A DNA stretch of 15,504 nt from an uncultured Bacteroidales bacterium (GCA_937876995.1 CALEFD010000058.1:1-15504), one strand, 5' to 3'. Positions 7,793 to 15,176 are shown, counted from the first letter of the stretch. Notes: generated from the sequence alone by a model not told the origin. Program-made: numbers and translations.

Positions 7793-8721
7793 GAGTTTTT
7801 CCAGCTTACTCTAAACTGATTGCCTATTATTTCACGCACTTTCTCTACCAACTGCATATCTATTGGTTCCATAGCCCACTCCACGTTTCGTTTTACGTTC
7901 TGCGGATTTGCACTGCTGAATAGTGTAGATGCTATGCGTGGGTTCTGTATGGAATACTGTATAGCCAGTTTTTCTATTGGATAGCCCTGTTCTGTACAGA
8001 ACGCAGCGGCTTGGCTACATGCCTCTACAAGTGGTTTGGGTGCGGGATGCCAATCGGGTATTCCGCGTTGTGAGAGTAGTCCCATAGATAGTGGCGATGC
8101 GTTTATTACACCTATGCCTCTCTCTTCAAAGAAATCAAGAAAATCGGTCAGTTTATCATCGTTCAAACAGTTGTGGCAGAAGTTAAGGATAGAATCTATA
8201 CTACCCTCTTCTACGTTTTCTACTACCCATTTCAGATTCTCTAACTGAAGGTCTGTTATACCTACGTAGCTTACCACGCCTTTTTCGCGCAGTTCAACAA
8301 GTGCCGGAACTGTCTCTTTCGCCACCTGTTCCAGATTGGCAAACTCTATATCGTGTACGTTGATAAGGTCTATATGTTCTACGTTAAGGCGCTCCATACT
8401 TTCATATACACTCTCTACTGCACGTTTGGCAGAATAATCCCAAGTGTTTACTCCATCTTTTCCGTACCTGCCTACCTTTGTTGACAGATAGTATTTGTTA
8501 CGCGGTATCTGTTTCAGCGCTTTACCTAAAACTGTTTCTGCTTTATAATGTCCATAATAAGGCGATACATCTATGAAATTCATTCCACAATCTATGGCCA
8601 TAAACACTGCTTCAATAGCCTCTTGTTCTTTAATAGAATGAAACACGCCACCTAATGACGATGCACCAAAACTGAGTGCCGACACCTCCATTGCGGTTTT
8701 CCCTATTCTTCTGTATTGCAT
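7789..8721 (-). CDS. Aldo/keto reductase, probable L-galactose dehydrogenase
   Basis: A 310-residue single-domain (beta/alpha)8 oxidoreductase. The complete catalytic tetrad is present: Asp51 (FIDVSPYY), Tyr56, Lys82 (STKVG) and His123 (INVHDIE). It resembles the L-galactose/L-fucose/D-threo-aldose 1-dehydrogenase branch of the AKRs, which oxidises the anomeric carbon to a lactone with NAD(P)+, rather than the reductive branches. It is the first gene of the operon, with the lactonase start overlapping its stop by four bases. A near-consensus -7 box (TACTTTTA) lies 33 bases upstream, in the 53-base gap behind the S9 peptidase gene. Together with the lactonase and zinc dehydrogenase it fits the L-galactose to D-tagaturonate route known from Bacteroides vulgatus. 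L-fucose is the main alternative substrate. Confidence 0.87.
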   Translation of the reverse strand: MQYRRIGKTAMEVSALSFGASSLGGVFHSIKEQEAIEAVFMAIDCGMNFIDVSPYYGHYKAETVLGKALKQIPRNKYYLSTKVGRYGKDGVNTWDYSAKRAVESVYESMERLNVEHIDLINVHDIEFANLEQVAKETVPALVELREKGVVSYVGITDLQLENLKWVVENVEEGSIDSILNFCHNCLNDDKLTDFLDFFEERGIGVINASPLSMGLLSQRGIPDWHPAPKPLVEACSQAAAFCTEQGYPIEKLAIQYSIQNPRIASTLFSSANPQNVKRNVEWAMEPIDMQLVEKVREIIGNQFRVSWKNS

Positions 8722-8753
8722 AATTTTAATGGTTCCAACTAGGTTAAGATTTG

Positions 8754-8761
8754 TAAAAGTA
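8754..8761 (-). promoter_or_regulatory. Candidate -7 box for the sugar operon
   Basis: The minus strand reads TACTTTTA, one base off TAnnTTTG, 32 bases before the ATG at 8721. If real, the four sugar genes have a promoter of their own rather than relying on read-through from the peptidase gene. No operator palindrome or regulator gene is visible next to it. Confidence 0.35.
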
Positions 8762-8774
8762 GTAAAAACCTATA

Positions 8775-10883
8775 TTAGTTTCTACATTTTCTATAAAAAA
8801 ATTCATATATCCTGCGAGTAATGTATTCACTTCCCAAATTATGATTATGTCCCGGCAGGTAAAGTTGTTCAAACTGTTTGTTGTGCTTAACAAGTTCAGA
8901 TACAACTTGAAGCGTGGATGCGGGATCCACATTATCATCAAGTTCTCCATTTATCAACAACAAATCACCTTGCAGTTTATGGGCATTATCCACATTCGAT
9001 GATTCTCCGTACCATGGTCCTATAGGATAGCCCATCCACTGTTCATTCCACCATATTTTATCCATCCTGTTATCGTGACAACCACATAGCGCTACTGCTA
9101 CCTTATAAAATTCAGGATAAAAGAGCAGTGCTCCCATTGCGCTCTGACCTCCAGCCGAATAACCATAAATTCCCACCTTGTCTATATCCATTTCAGGATA
9201 AACTGATGCTGCCGCCTTCATCCATAAAATTCTATCGGGAAAACCTGCATCTTTCAGGTTACGCCAACATACATCCTGGAACTCTTTTGAACGGTTGTCT
9301 GTACCCATTCCATCTATATAGACCACTATAAAGCCCATCTCTTTAAGACGATCAAAGCGGTTTCTGATTACAAAGTTTTTATCTACAAATGAATCGTGCG
9401 GCCCCGCATAAATATACTCTATAACAGGGTATTTTTTTGAAGGATCATAATTTGAAGGGCGATGTATTGTACCCCATATATCGGTCTTTCCATCCCTACC
9501 CTTTGCTACAAATACTTCGGGCAGTGTGTAACCTGTTTCCAACAATCTATCTAATTTGGCTGTTTGCAATGGCAGCACAACCTTTCCGCTACCACTCTCT
9601 TTAAGAACTGCAACCGGCGCCATATCGGGTCTTGAATAATTATCTACAAAATAGCTATAGTTTCCGTTAAAATAGACCGTATGATGTCCGTTTTCCGGAG
9701 TTAAATCCGTTACTTTTCCCGTAGCTATTTCTACCTTTATAAGATGTTTGTTATATGGATCTTCGCCTTGAGGTTTACCCTTTTTCCCTGCTGCCGATAC
9801 TGTTCCTGGAGCTACATTTCCGCGTTCTTCTTTGGCCTTCAATCCATTTGCATAGCATAGTATTATGCCCTGTTCTTCATCTAAATGCAGTATCTCCCTG
9901 ACATTCCATTTACCCTTTGTTATCTGCTTAACATTACCGGTTGCTATATCTACTGTATAGAGATGACGCCAATTATCACGTTCTGATGTAAATAGCAGTG
10001 TATTTCCACCGTCTAAATAACGAGTTACAATGTCGTTATAATATATAAAGGTGTTGCTCTGTTCATCTACCAATGCCCTGTATTCACCTGTTTCAGTGTT
10101 TATAGCCACTATCTGATATACCTGATGTCCACGTTGATTATAGTGGAAGATGGCATACTTGGAATCAGGACTCCACGCACTGAAATACAGACTGTACTGA
10201 TTATTGAATGACGATGCATCAAACGGTATCTGTTGTTTTGTTTCCACATTGAACAGAACAGGTATATTCTGAGCAAGCGCATCACCCGGTTTTGCATAGT
10301 CTATCCATCTATAATTTGGCTGAGTTTGATTTGTGGGTCTGCTTTCTGCCAATAATATCTGGCGAGTATCAACTTCATACTGTTTCATGGCAAAAATGGT
10401 TCGTGAATCGGGCGACCAACGTACCTGACCGTAACCGGCTCTCTCTGCTCCGTCAAAACTTAGCTGATACTCTTTATTTGTACCATTATCCTTAATCCAT
10501 ACGTTGAAATCGCGTATATAGAGTTCCCATTTGCCATCGGGCGATATATTTCTACGCTGCTGTCCGCCCCAATAATTTCCAAAACCTTGATTTGTATTCG
10601 CTGTCTGTCTGCCTAATCTGTTTATTGAATCGTTATCTACCTGAACCTGAGTAGCGGCTTTTATATCTACTGCAAAAACCTGTTCTTTATTATCAACTCT
10701 TATACTATAGAGAAAACGGTCTGTACCATCCCACACCGGAGCCTGCATATTGTTATCTATGTACCTATTATAATAATCGGCAAAAGATGTTTTGTTATAC
10801 GCTTCTTCAAAACCATCGTTTGTGGCAGAAGAGATTGTTACCATTGGCATTAAAGCCATTACTATAGTTACTATTCTTTTCAT
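8775..10883 (-). CDS. Exported S9-family prolyl oligopeptidase / dipeptidyl-peptidase-IV-like peptidase
   Basis: A 702-residue protein with an N-terminal signal peptide (MKRIVTIVMALMPMVTIS, cleavage near residue 20), so periplasmic. Residues about 45-445 form a beta-propeller-like region with repeated SPD motifs (ISPDGK 113-118, RWSPDS 155-160, AWSPDS 236-241). Residues about 455-702 form an alpha/beta-hydrolase domain with the triad Ser576 (GYSAGG), Asp649 or 650 (GELDDNVDP) and His681 (LPGHNHNLG). This is S9 peptidase architecture, usually releasing dipeptides or cleaving after proline. I could not point to the Glu-Glu pair that anchors the peptide N-terminus in true DPP-IV, so exact specificity is open. 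It is transcribed divergently from the SDR operon. The sugar operon starts 53 bases downstream on the same strand and could receive read-through. Confidence 0.9.
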   Translation of the reverse strand: MKRIVTIVMALMPMVTISSATNDGFEEAYNKTSFADYYNRYIDNNMQAPVWDGTDRFLYSIRVDNKEQVFAVDIKAATQVQVDNDSINRLGRQTANTNQGFGNYWGGQQRRNISPDGKWELYIRDFNVWIKDNGTNKEYQLSFDGAERAGYGQVRWSPDSRTIFAMKQYEVDTRQILLAESRPTNQTQPNYRWIDYAKPGDALAQNIPVLFNVETKQQIPFDASSFNNQYSLYFSAWSPDSKYAIFHYNQRGHQVYQIVAINTETGEYRALVDEQSNTFIYYNDIVTRYLDGGNTLLFTSERDNWRHLYTVDIATGNVKQITKGKWNVREILHLDEEQGIILCYANGLKAKEERGNVAPGTVSAAGKKGKPQGEDPYNKHLIKVEIATGKVTDLTPENGHHTVYFNGNYSYFVDNYSRPDMAPVAVLKESGSGKVVLPLQTAKLDRLLETGYTLPEVFVAKGRDGKTDIWGTIHRPSNYDPSKKYPVIEYIYAGPHDSFVDKNFVIRNRFDRLKEMGFIVVYIDGMGTDNRSKEFQDVCWRNLKDAGFPDRILWMKAAASVYPEMDIDKVGIYGYSAGGQSAMGALLFYPEFYKVAVALCGCHDNRMDKIWWNEQWMGYPIGPWYGESSNVDNAHKLQGDLLLINGELDDNVDPASTLQVVSELVKHNKQFEQLYLPGHNHNLGSEYITRRIYEFFYRKCRN

Positions 10884-10914
10884 AGTTTTACTTCTTCAGT
10901 TTGTTAATTTCGCG

Positions 10915-10922
10915 TAAATATA
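10915..10922 (-). promoter_or_regulatory. Candidate -7 box for the S9 peptidase gene
   Basis: The minus strand reads TATATTTA within TTCGTATATTTACGCG, one base off TAnnTTTG, 31 bases before the ATG at 10883. An exact match (TAGTTTTG, 11005-11012) also exists on this strand but would give a leader of about 120 bases. Confidence 0.4.
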
Positions 10923-11036
10923 CGAATTTATTTATAAATATACATTTTTCATAGCTATTTATGCTATTTTATGCAGAAATTCATTGAATAAAAATAAAAA
11001 ATCTCAAAACTAAATACATTTGTTTTATAAAAGTAT

Positions 11037-11044
11037 TATTTTTG
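11037..11044 (+). promoter_or_regulatory. -7 box for the SDR-esterase operon
   Basis: TATTTTTG followed by CG is an exact TAnnTTTG match, 45 bases before the ATG at 11090. A TTTG at 11019-11022 lies upstream, but the 14-base spacing is shorter than usual for a -33 box. The 206-base divergent region 10884-11089 is strongly AT-rich and otherwise shows no operator. Confidence 0.5.
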
Positions 11045-11089
11045 CGTAGAGTGTTGAATATATATTTACTAACATAAAATTACAACGCA

Positions 11090-11851
11090 ATGAAAAGACT
11101 TAATGGAAACGTTACCATTATAACAGGTGGCGGAAAAGGAATTGGATTCGGACTGGCCGAAGCCTTTGCAGAAGAGGGATCTAATCTTGTTATCACAGGT
11201 AGAACAGAATCAAGACTGGTAGCAGCTAAAGAAAAGCTTGAAGAAAAATATGGAATAGAAGTACTTCCTATTGTTGCCGATGGTGCAGATGAAAGCGCAA
11301 TAAAGAATGTAGTTTCTAAAGCCATTGAAAAATTTGGTAAGATTAACACATTGGTTAACAATGCACAAGTATCAAAATCGGGTCTTCCATTAGTTGAACA
11401 TTCAAAAGAAGATTTTGATTTGGCTATTTATTCAGGTTTATACGCAGCATTCTTCTACATGCGCGAATGTTTCCCATATCTTAAAGAGAACAAAGGCTCT
11501 GTTATCAACTTTGCATCGGGCGCCGGTCTGTTTGGTAAGTTAGGACAGGCTTCATACGCAGCTGCTAAAGAGGGTATCAGAGGTATGTCACGTGTAGCAG
11601 CCGCTGAATGGGGACCTGATGGAGTAAGAGTAAATGTTATCTGTCCATTGGCTATGACCGAAAGTTTAGAGCAGTGGAGAGAAAACTATCCTGAACTATT
11701 CCAGAAGACTATTCAGGGTATTCCATTAGGACATTTTGCCGATCCTAAAAATGACATAGGCAGAGTTTGTGTATTCCTTGCATCGGAAGATGCCGAATAT
11801 GTAACCGGTGAAACTATTACATTACAAGGCGGTAGCGGTCTAAGACCATAA
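11090..11851 (+). CDS. Classical short-chain dehydrogenase/reductase (SDR)
   Basis: A 253-residue cytoplasmic oxidoreductase of classical SDR length. Motifs: nucleotide-binding TGGGKGIG (12-19), Asp64 in the adenine-ring loop (VADGAD), NNAQ at 90-93 in place of the usual NNAG, catalytic Ser143 (FASGAG) and Tyr156-x3-Lys160 (SYAAAK). Arg38 after beta-2 (ITGRT) favours NADP(H) over NAD(H). The C-terminus (YVTGETITLQGG) is the standard SDR ending. The substrate cannot be told from sequence. It is the first gene of a two-gene operon with an exported esterase six bases downstream, suggesting a shared role in handling a glycan-derived or esterified compound, but this is conjecture. It need not belong to the L-galactose pathway, which already has its dehydrogenases. 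Confidence 0.9.
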   Translation: MKRLNGNVTIITGGGKGIGFGLAEAFAEEGSNLVITGRTESRLVAAKEKLEEKYGIEVLPIVADGADESAIKNVVSKAIEKFGKINTLVNNAQVSKSGLPLVEHSKEDFDLAIYSGLYAAFFYMRECFPYLKENKGSVINFASGAGLFGKLGQASYAAAKEGIRGMSRVAAAEWGPDGVRVNVICPLAMTESLEQWRENYPELFQKTIQGIPLGHFADPKNDIGRVCVFLASEDAEYVTGETITLQGGSGLRP

Positions 11852-11857
11852 ACTATA

Positions 11858-12709
11858 ATGATTATGAAGTTCAGAATCTTTACACTTTTATCAATCTTAC
11901 TGATTGCAATGCCTTTTCAGGCTAAAAGGCCTGATTCAAAGTTCTTTATATACCTTTGCATAGGTCAGTCCAATATGGAAGCCGGAGCGCGTCCTGCAGA
12001 ACAGGATAAGAATTTCAATGACCCTCGTTTCCAGTTTGTAGCTGCCGTAGATATGCCAAGATATGAGCGAGAGATGGGTAATTGGTACACTGCTGTACCA
12101 CCTATATGCCGTCAGGAAAACAACATGGGACCTGTAGATTTCTTTGGAAGAAAGATGATTGAAAACCTGCCAAAAAAGTATAAAGTAGGTGTGATAAATG
12201 TCTCTGTTGCAGGTGCTAAAATAGAACTTTGGGATAAAGACGGATACAAAGAATATATAGATAATGAACGAGATTGGATGAAGAATATCGTCAATCAGTA
12301 CGATGGTAATCCATATCAACGTCTTGTAGATATGGCAAAGATAGCTCAGCAAGATGGTGTTATTAAGGGGTTGCTTATACATCAGGGAGAATCAAATGCA
12401 GATGACCCTGAATGGCCGAACAAGGTTAAAAAGATCTACAACGATTTAGTACAGGACCTTAATCTTGACCCGGATGAATTCTACCTGCTTGCGGGCGAAC
12501 TAAAGAGCGCAGAACAGGGAGGTGCTTGTGCAAGTTTCAATGACAAGATACTTCCCAACCTTCCAAAGGTATTGCCCAATGCTTACATTATATCATCAAA
12601 AGATTGCGAAAGCACCGGCGATGCTTTCCATTTCAACACAGAAGGTATGCGATTATTAGGTTACAGATACGCAGAAAAGATGCTTGAACTGCAAGGCTTT
12701 AAAAAGTAA
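11858..12709 (+). CDS. Exported SGNH esterase, sialate-O-acetylesterase/CE6-like
   Basis: A 283-residue protein with a signal peptide (MKFRIFTLLSILLIAMPFQA) and no lipobox. The SGNH-hydrolase blocks are visible: GQSN at 36-39 with nucleophile Ser38, the glycine in VSVAGA (115-120), HQGESN at 175-180, and the Asp255-x2-His258 dyad in GDAFHFN. This arrangement matches the SASA (DUF303) family and CE6 carbohydrate acetylesterases, which remove O-acetyl groups from sialic acids or xylan-type glycans in the periplasm. The start could be the ATG at 11858 or the second one at 11864, which gives the cleaner signal peptide. It follows the SDR gene by six bases and is closed by a strong terminator 14 bases past the stop. 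Which ester it removes is unknown. Confidence 0.87.
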   Translation: MIMKFRIFTLLSILLIAMPFQAKRPDSKFFIYLCIGQSNMEAGARPAEQDKNFNDPRFQFVAAVDMPRYEREMGNWYTAVPPICRQENNMGPVDFFGRKMIENLPKKYKVGVINVSVAGAKIELWDKDGYKEYIDNERDWMKNIVNQYDGNPYQRLVDMAKIAQQDGVIKGLLIHQGESNADDPEWPNKVKKIYNDLVQDLNLDPDEFYLLAGELKSAEQGGACASFNDKILPNLPKVLPNAYIISSKDCESTGDAFHFNTEGMRLLGYRYAEKMLELQGFKK

Positions 12710-12723
12710 CCTCATGACATGAC

Positions 12724-12759
12724 CCCCGAAAGTTAGACAAAAAACTTTCGGGGTTTTTT
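12724..12759 (+). terminator. Strong rho-independent terminator of the SDR-esterase operon
   Basis: CCCCGAAAGTT (12724-12734) pairs perfectly with AACTTTCGGGG (12743-12753) around an 8-base loop, followed by six T residues (12754-12759). It abuts the stop codon of the convergent CDF gene (12760), so the hairpin also ends that transcript, though without a U-tract on that strand. Confidence 0.95.
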
Positions 12760-13656
12760 CTACTTTTTTATTGGCTCAGTGTGTATAGTTAAGTTAATAC
12801 CTTCACCAAATCGCTGTTTAAGTTTTTGTTCTACATGCGTGGTTATCTGGTGAGCCTGCATTAAAGACATATCGCCATCCATACGGATATGTACCTCTAT
12901 TGATAGGCTGTTACCCATTCTTCTGGTCCTTAAATGATGTGGTGATTCCACTCCATCTACTGATAGAATAATTTCCTCCATCTCTTTTTCCAATGAATCG
13001 GGTAAAGAATGTTCCAAGAGTTCGTCCATACTGGTCTTCAAAATCTCTATTGCCACTTTTATTATAAAGAGACTGACAACTACGGCAGCAATAGGGTCCA
13101 ATACATGCCATTTGGTACCCCCTATTATTGCGCCACCTATACCTACTAATGTTCCTACTGATGATAACGCATCACTTCTATGATGCCAAGCATTAGCTAC
13201 AACTACTTGTGCATCCAGCCGTTTCCCTTTTGCAATAGTATATCTGTATATAATCTCCTTAACTGCAATTGACACAGCTGCTGCTAACAATGCTATCTTT
13301 CCCGGAGCAGGCAACATTTCACCTTTCTGTACCGATATCACATCCGATACTCCATCTACCAGAATACCACCACCAACACATACTAACACTATTCCAATTA
13401 TTGCAGTTGCCAATGTTTCGAATTTTCCGTGACCATAATCGTGCGAACTATCCGCCGGCATTGCCGATATTCTAACAAATATTATCACAATAATATCGGT
13501 CACAAAATCGGAAAGGGAATGTACCGCATCTGCTATCATTGCAGCACTATGTCCCACTATGCCCGCAACGAATTTGAATATCAACAGCACAAAATTGGCC
13601 ATAGTACCAACTATAGTCACTTTAAATATTTCTCTCTCCCTACTATTCTTTCCCAT
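12760..13656 (-). CDS. Cation diffusion facilitator (CDF) family metal efflux protein
   Basis: A 298-residue inner-membrane protein with about six transmembrane segments in residues 10-205 and a C-terminal cytoplasmic metal-sensing domain (about 210-298). It exports divalent cations by proton antiport as a dimer. The transport-site residues line up as His46-x3-Asp50 (AVHSLSD) in TM2 and His158-x3-Asp162 (HHRSD) in TM5. An HD-HD site of this type is linked to zinc-type CDFs such as ZitB, while FieF/YiiP has DD-HD. The linker motif SHDYGHGKFETLA (71-83) is also typical. Zinc is therefore the likely main substrate, with Cd, Co or Fe possible. It is monocistronic, convergent with the esterase operon and sharing its terminator hairpin. 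No metal-responsive regulator lies next to it. Confidence 0.92.
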   Translation of the reverse strand: MGKNSREREIFKVTIVGTMANFVLLIFKFVAGIVGHSAAMIADAVHSLSDFVTDIIVIIFVRISAMPADSSHDYGHGKFETLATAIIGIVLVCVGGGILVDGVSDVISVQKGEMLPAPGKIALLAAAVSIAVKEIIYRYTIAKGKRLDAQVVVANAWHHRSDALSSVGTLVGIGGAIIGGTKWHVLDPIAAVVVSLFIIKVAIEILKTSMDELLEHSLPDSLEKEMEEIILSVDGVESPHHLRTRRMGNSLSIEVHIRMDGDMSLMQAHQITTHVEQKLKQRFGEGINLTIHTEPIKK

Positions 13657-13752
13657 TTATCTAACCTTCAAAACCATCCTACTAAAAACTACTGCAATTA
13701 TAACTATTAAACTTCAAATCCCCACCATCCACCATACAAACATTAACAAAAA

Positions 13753-13875
13753 GCCACCCTGCTTCAAACGCTCATCATCCATAGCAAACCCCTTCTGTAT
13801 ATACTCGTGAAGTCGTTGGGTTGCCCAACGGCGAAAACGTGTAGCCACCTGCGACTGCACACCATAACCTATCAT
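13753..13875 (-). pseudogene. 41-codon remnant of a second RhuM-family gene
   Basis: A minus-strand segment encodes 41 residues; residues 3-41 match residues 95-133 of the intact RhuM protein encoded at 13930-14910 with one change (Arg97 to Gly). At DNA level I count 19 differences in 117 bases, 18 of them silent. Outside these limits the similarity ends abruptly on both sides. It is therefore a fragment of a diverged homologue that evolved under protein-level selection, not a recent copy of its neighbour. The left boundary coincides with one arm of an 11-bp inverted repeat. There is no ribosome binding site, and the frame runs 13 codons further to a stop near 13714. Confidence 0.88.
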
Positions 13876-13919
13876 AAAATATAGAAAAAGCACGGTTTTT
13901 ACATATTATATGATAGGTT
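13866..13919. repeat. 11-bp perfect inverted repeat between RhuM gene and RhuM remnant
   Basis: AACCTATCATA (13866-13876) and TATGATAGGTT (13909-13919) are perfect inverted repeats with a 32-base AT-rich spacer. One arm overlaps the first homologous codons of the remnant, the other lies 11 bases beyond the RhuM stop. It may be a weak hairpin terminator for RhuM or a scar of a rearrangement. Confidence 0.75.
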
Positions 13920-13929
13920 GAGTAAATTT

Positions 13930-14910
13930 CTACTTCTCTTTAAGTTTCTTGATTTCTCTATCAAAATCACTTTCGAGTAAATCCATTTCTCGCTTGCGGT
14001 ATATCTCAAACTCCTTTTCTGCTTTGACAATGGCTTGTTGGTGCGAAACATTGCCCTTACCAATGAGTACTTTGCGCTTATGTGCGATGATTTGACCATC
14101 AAGAGCCTCTATCCAATCTTTCATTGTCATTGGATTCATTTCCAATGCCTGGAACTCTGCAAAATCCAAGAATCCTGAAACAAGAAGATTCAAGCGTTGC
14201 AATTCTATCTCAGAGAGGTAGTTCTTTGCTATCTTTACATCGTCTTTGGTAACATAATCGCCTTTGAAGTTCGTCATACCTACAAACGGCTTCTCATTAT
14301 CCACACGATTGTAGATAACCTCCGCTGCCGTGTTCTCATGGACGGCGTAGTGCAGCTTGTTCTGTACGGTTGCAAAGAACATCTTTGTCATCTCGTCCCG
14401 TGGGTCATAATCTGTGGCTGTGGCATAGATGTCCGTCACCTGTTGATAGAAGTTACGCTCGCTACTACGAATATCTCTGATACGCTGCAGCAACTCACGG
14501 AAATACCGATTACCTCCTTGCTTCAACCGCTCATCATCCATCGCAAATCCCTTTTGGATATACTCATGAAGCCGCTGAGTAGCCCAGCGACGGAAACGGG
14601 TAGCCACCTGCGACTGCACACGATAGCCCAAGGCGATAACCATATCAAGATTATAGTGCAAAACACTGCGCTGCACTTGGCGTTTACCTTCTTGCCGAAC
14701 TGTCAAGAAATCCTTTACAGTTCGATTTGGGTCTAATTCTCCATCATTTAGGATGTTGTCTATGTGCTGACTGATATTCTGCTTTGTCGTACAATATATC
14801 TCCGCCAACTGATTTTGTGTCAACCACAAATCTTCATCGGTAAAACGCACAGACACACGAGTGATTTCGTTGTCGTCTTGATAGAGTATTATCTTGTTTT
14901 CTTCTTTCAT
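13930..14910 (-). CDS. RhuM-family protein (Virulence_RhuM)
   Basis: A 326-residue cytoplasmic protein of the RhuM family, named after a gene in Salmonella pathogenicity island 3 and found widely in accessory regions. Residues about 29-59 (LWLTQNQLAEIYCTTKQNIS and the next helix) form a helix-turn-helix-like segment. The RhuM core follows with RFRRWATQRLHEYI (105-118) and the conserved histidine-containing LHYAVHENTAAEVIYNRVD (186-204). The C-terminus (about 290-326) is highly charged and probably coiled coil. The biochemical activity of the family is not established; members often occur near restriction-modification, Fic or other conflict genes, as here. The ATG at 14910 has an AGAGGAAG stretch directly upstream and lies inside the reading frame of an AlbA_2 remnant. 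Length is normal, no frameshift seen. Confidence 0.9.
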   Translation of the reverse strand: MKEENKIILYQDDNEITRVSVRFTDEDLWLTQNQLAEIYCTTKQNISQHIDNILNDGELDPNRTVKDFLTVRQEGKRQVQRSVLHYNLDMVIALGYRVQSQVATRFRRWATQRLHEYIQKGFAMDDERLKQGGNRYFRELLQRIRDIRSSERNFYQQVTDIYATATDYDPRDEMTKMFFATVQNKLHYAVHENTAAEVIYNRVDNEKPFVGMTNFKGDYVTKDDVKIAKNYLSEIELQRLNLLVSGFLDFAEFQALEMNPMTMKDWIEALDGQIIAHKRKVLIGKGNVSHQQAIVKAEKEFEIYRKREMDLLESDFDREIKKLKEK

Positions 14911-15067
14911 CTTCCTCTAATGCTTCATTATGGTTTTGAATTTGCTCATCCAAAATGCGGTCAAGCTTATCCATATACCTATCTGTAAACTTAAAACAAT
15001 CTTCGCCATAAGCACGCAAAATACGGGGTATACCAGAGCCTAATGACTCTACCAATTCCACAATTGA
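14910..15067 (-). pseudogene. C-terminal scrap of an AlbA_2/RecG-like (COG2865) protein
   Basis: On the minus strand the frame from 15067 (ISA codons before a GTG at 15061) reads IVELVESLGSGIPRILRAYG then EDCFKFTD. This matches the GSGIPRI region near the C-terminus of AlbA_2-domain/COG2865 'ATP-dependent DNA helicase RecG-related' proteins, which are putative regulators. Similarity covers about 27 residues (to about 14981) and then changes to an unrelated, charged stretch (MDKLDRILDEQIQNHNEAL) that runs into the RhuM start. An in-frame stop lies just upstream (about 15070), so the 5' portion of the gene, including the DNA-binding domain, is gone. The open frame itself extends to 14834, overlapping RhuM by 77 bases. 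Probably non-functional, although a short leader peptide translated ahead of RhuM is conceivable. Confidence 0.65.
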
Positions 15068-15160
15068 TTAAGATTCTCCTCGTCATCACACATTAACTTC
15101 TTTCTATCTTTGATATTCAGGAGTATTTCTTACATCTTAAAATTTGTTTTGTCAACTTCG

Positions 15161-15176
15161 GTCGCCTTCGGCGTAC
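15161..15176 (+). other. Small GC-rich hairpin with T-run
   Basis: CGCC (15163-15166) and GGCG (15170-15173) form a tight hairpin around TTC, followed by TACTTTTT on the plus strand. It looks like a terminator for plus-strand transcription, but no plus-strand gene precedes it. It may be left over from a lost gene. Confidence 0.35.

Noticed and set aside
11090..11851. SDR as 2-keto-3-deoxy-L-fuconate dehydrogenase completing an L-fucose oxidative pathway
   Set aside because: It is on the opposite strand in a different operon, no fuconate dehydratase is present, and the sequence gives no specific support.
11936..12382. A 148-codon minus-strand open frame
   Set aside because: It is antisense to the esterase gene, which has complete SGNH motifs and a signal peptide.
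14197..14736. A 179-codon plus-strand open frame
   Set aside because: It lies wholly antisense to the well-supported RhuM gene and shows no recognisable domain.
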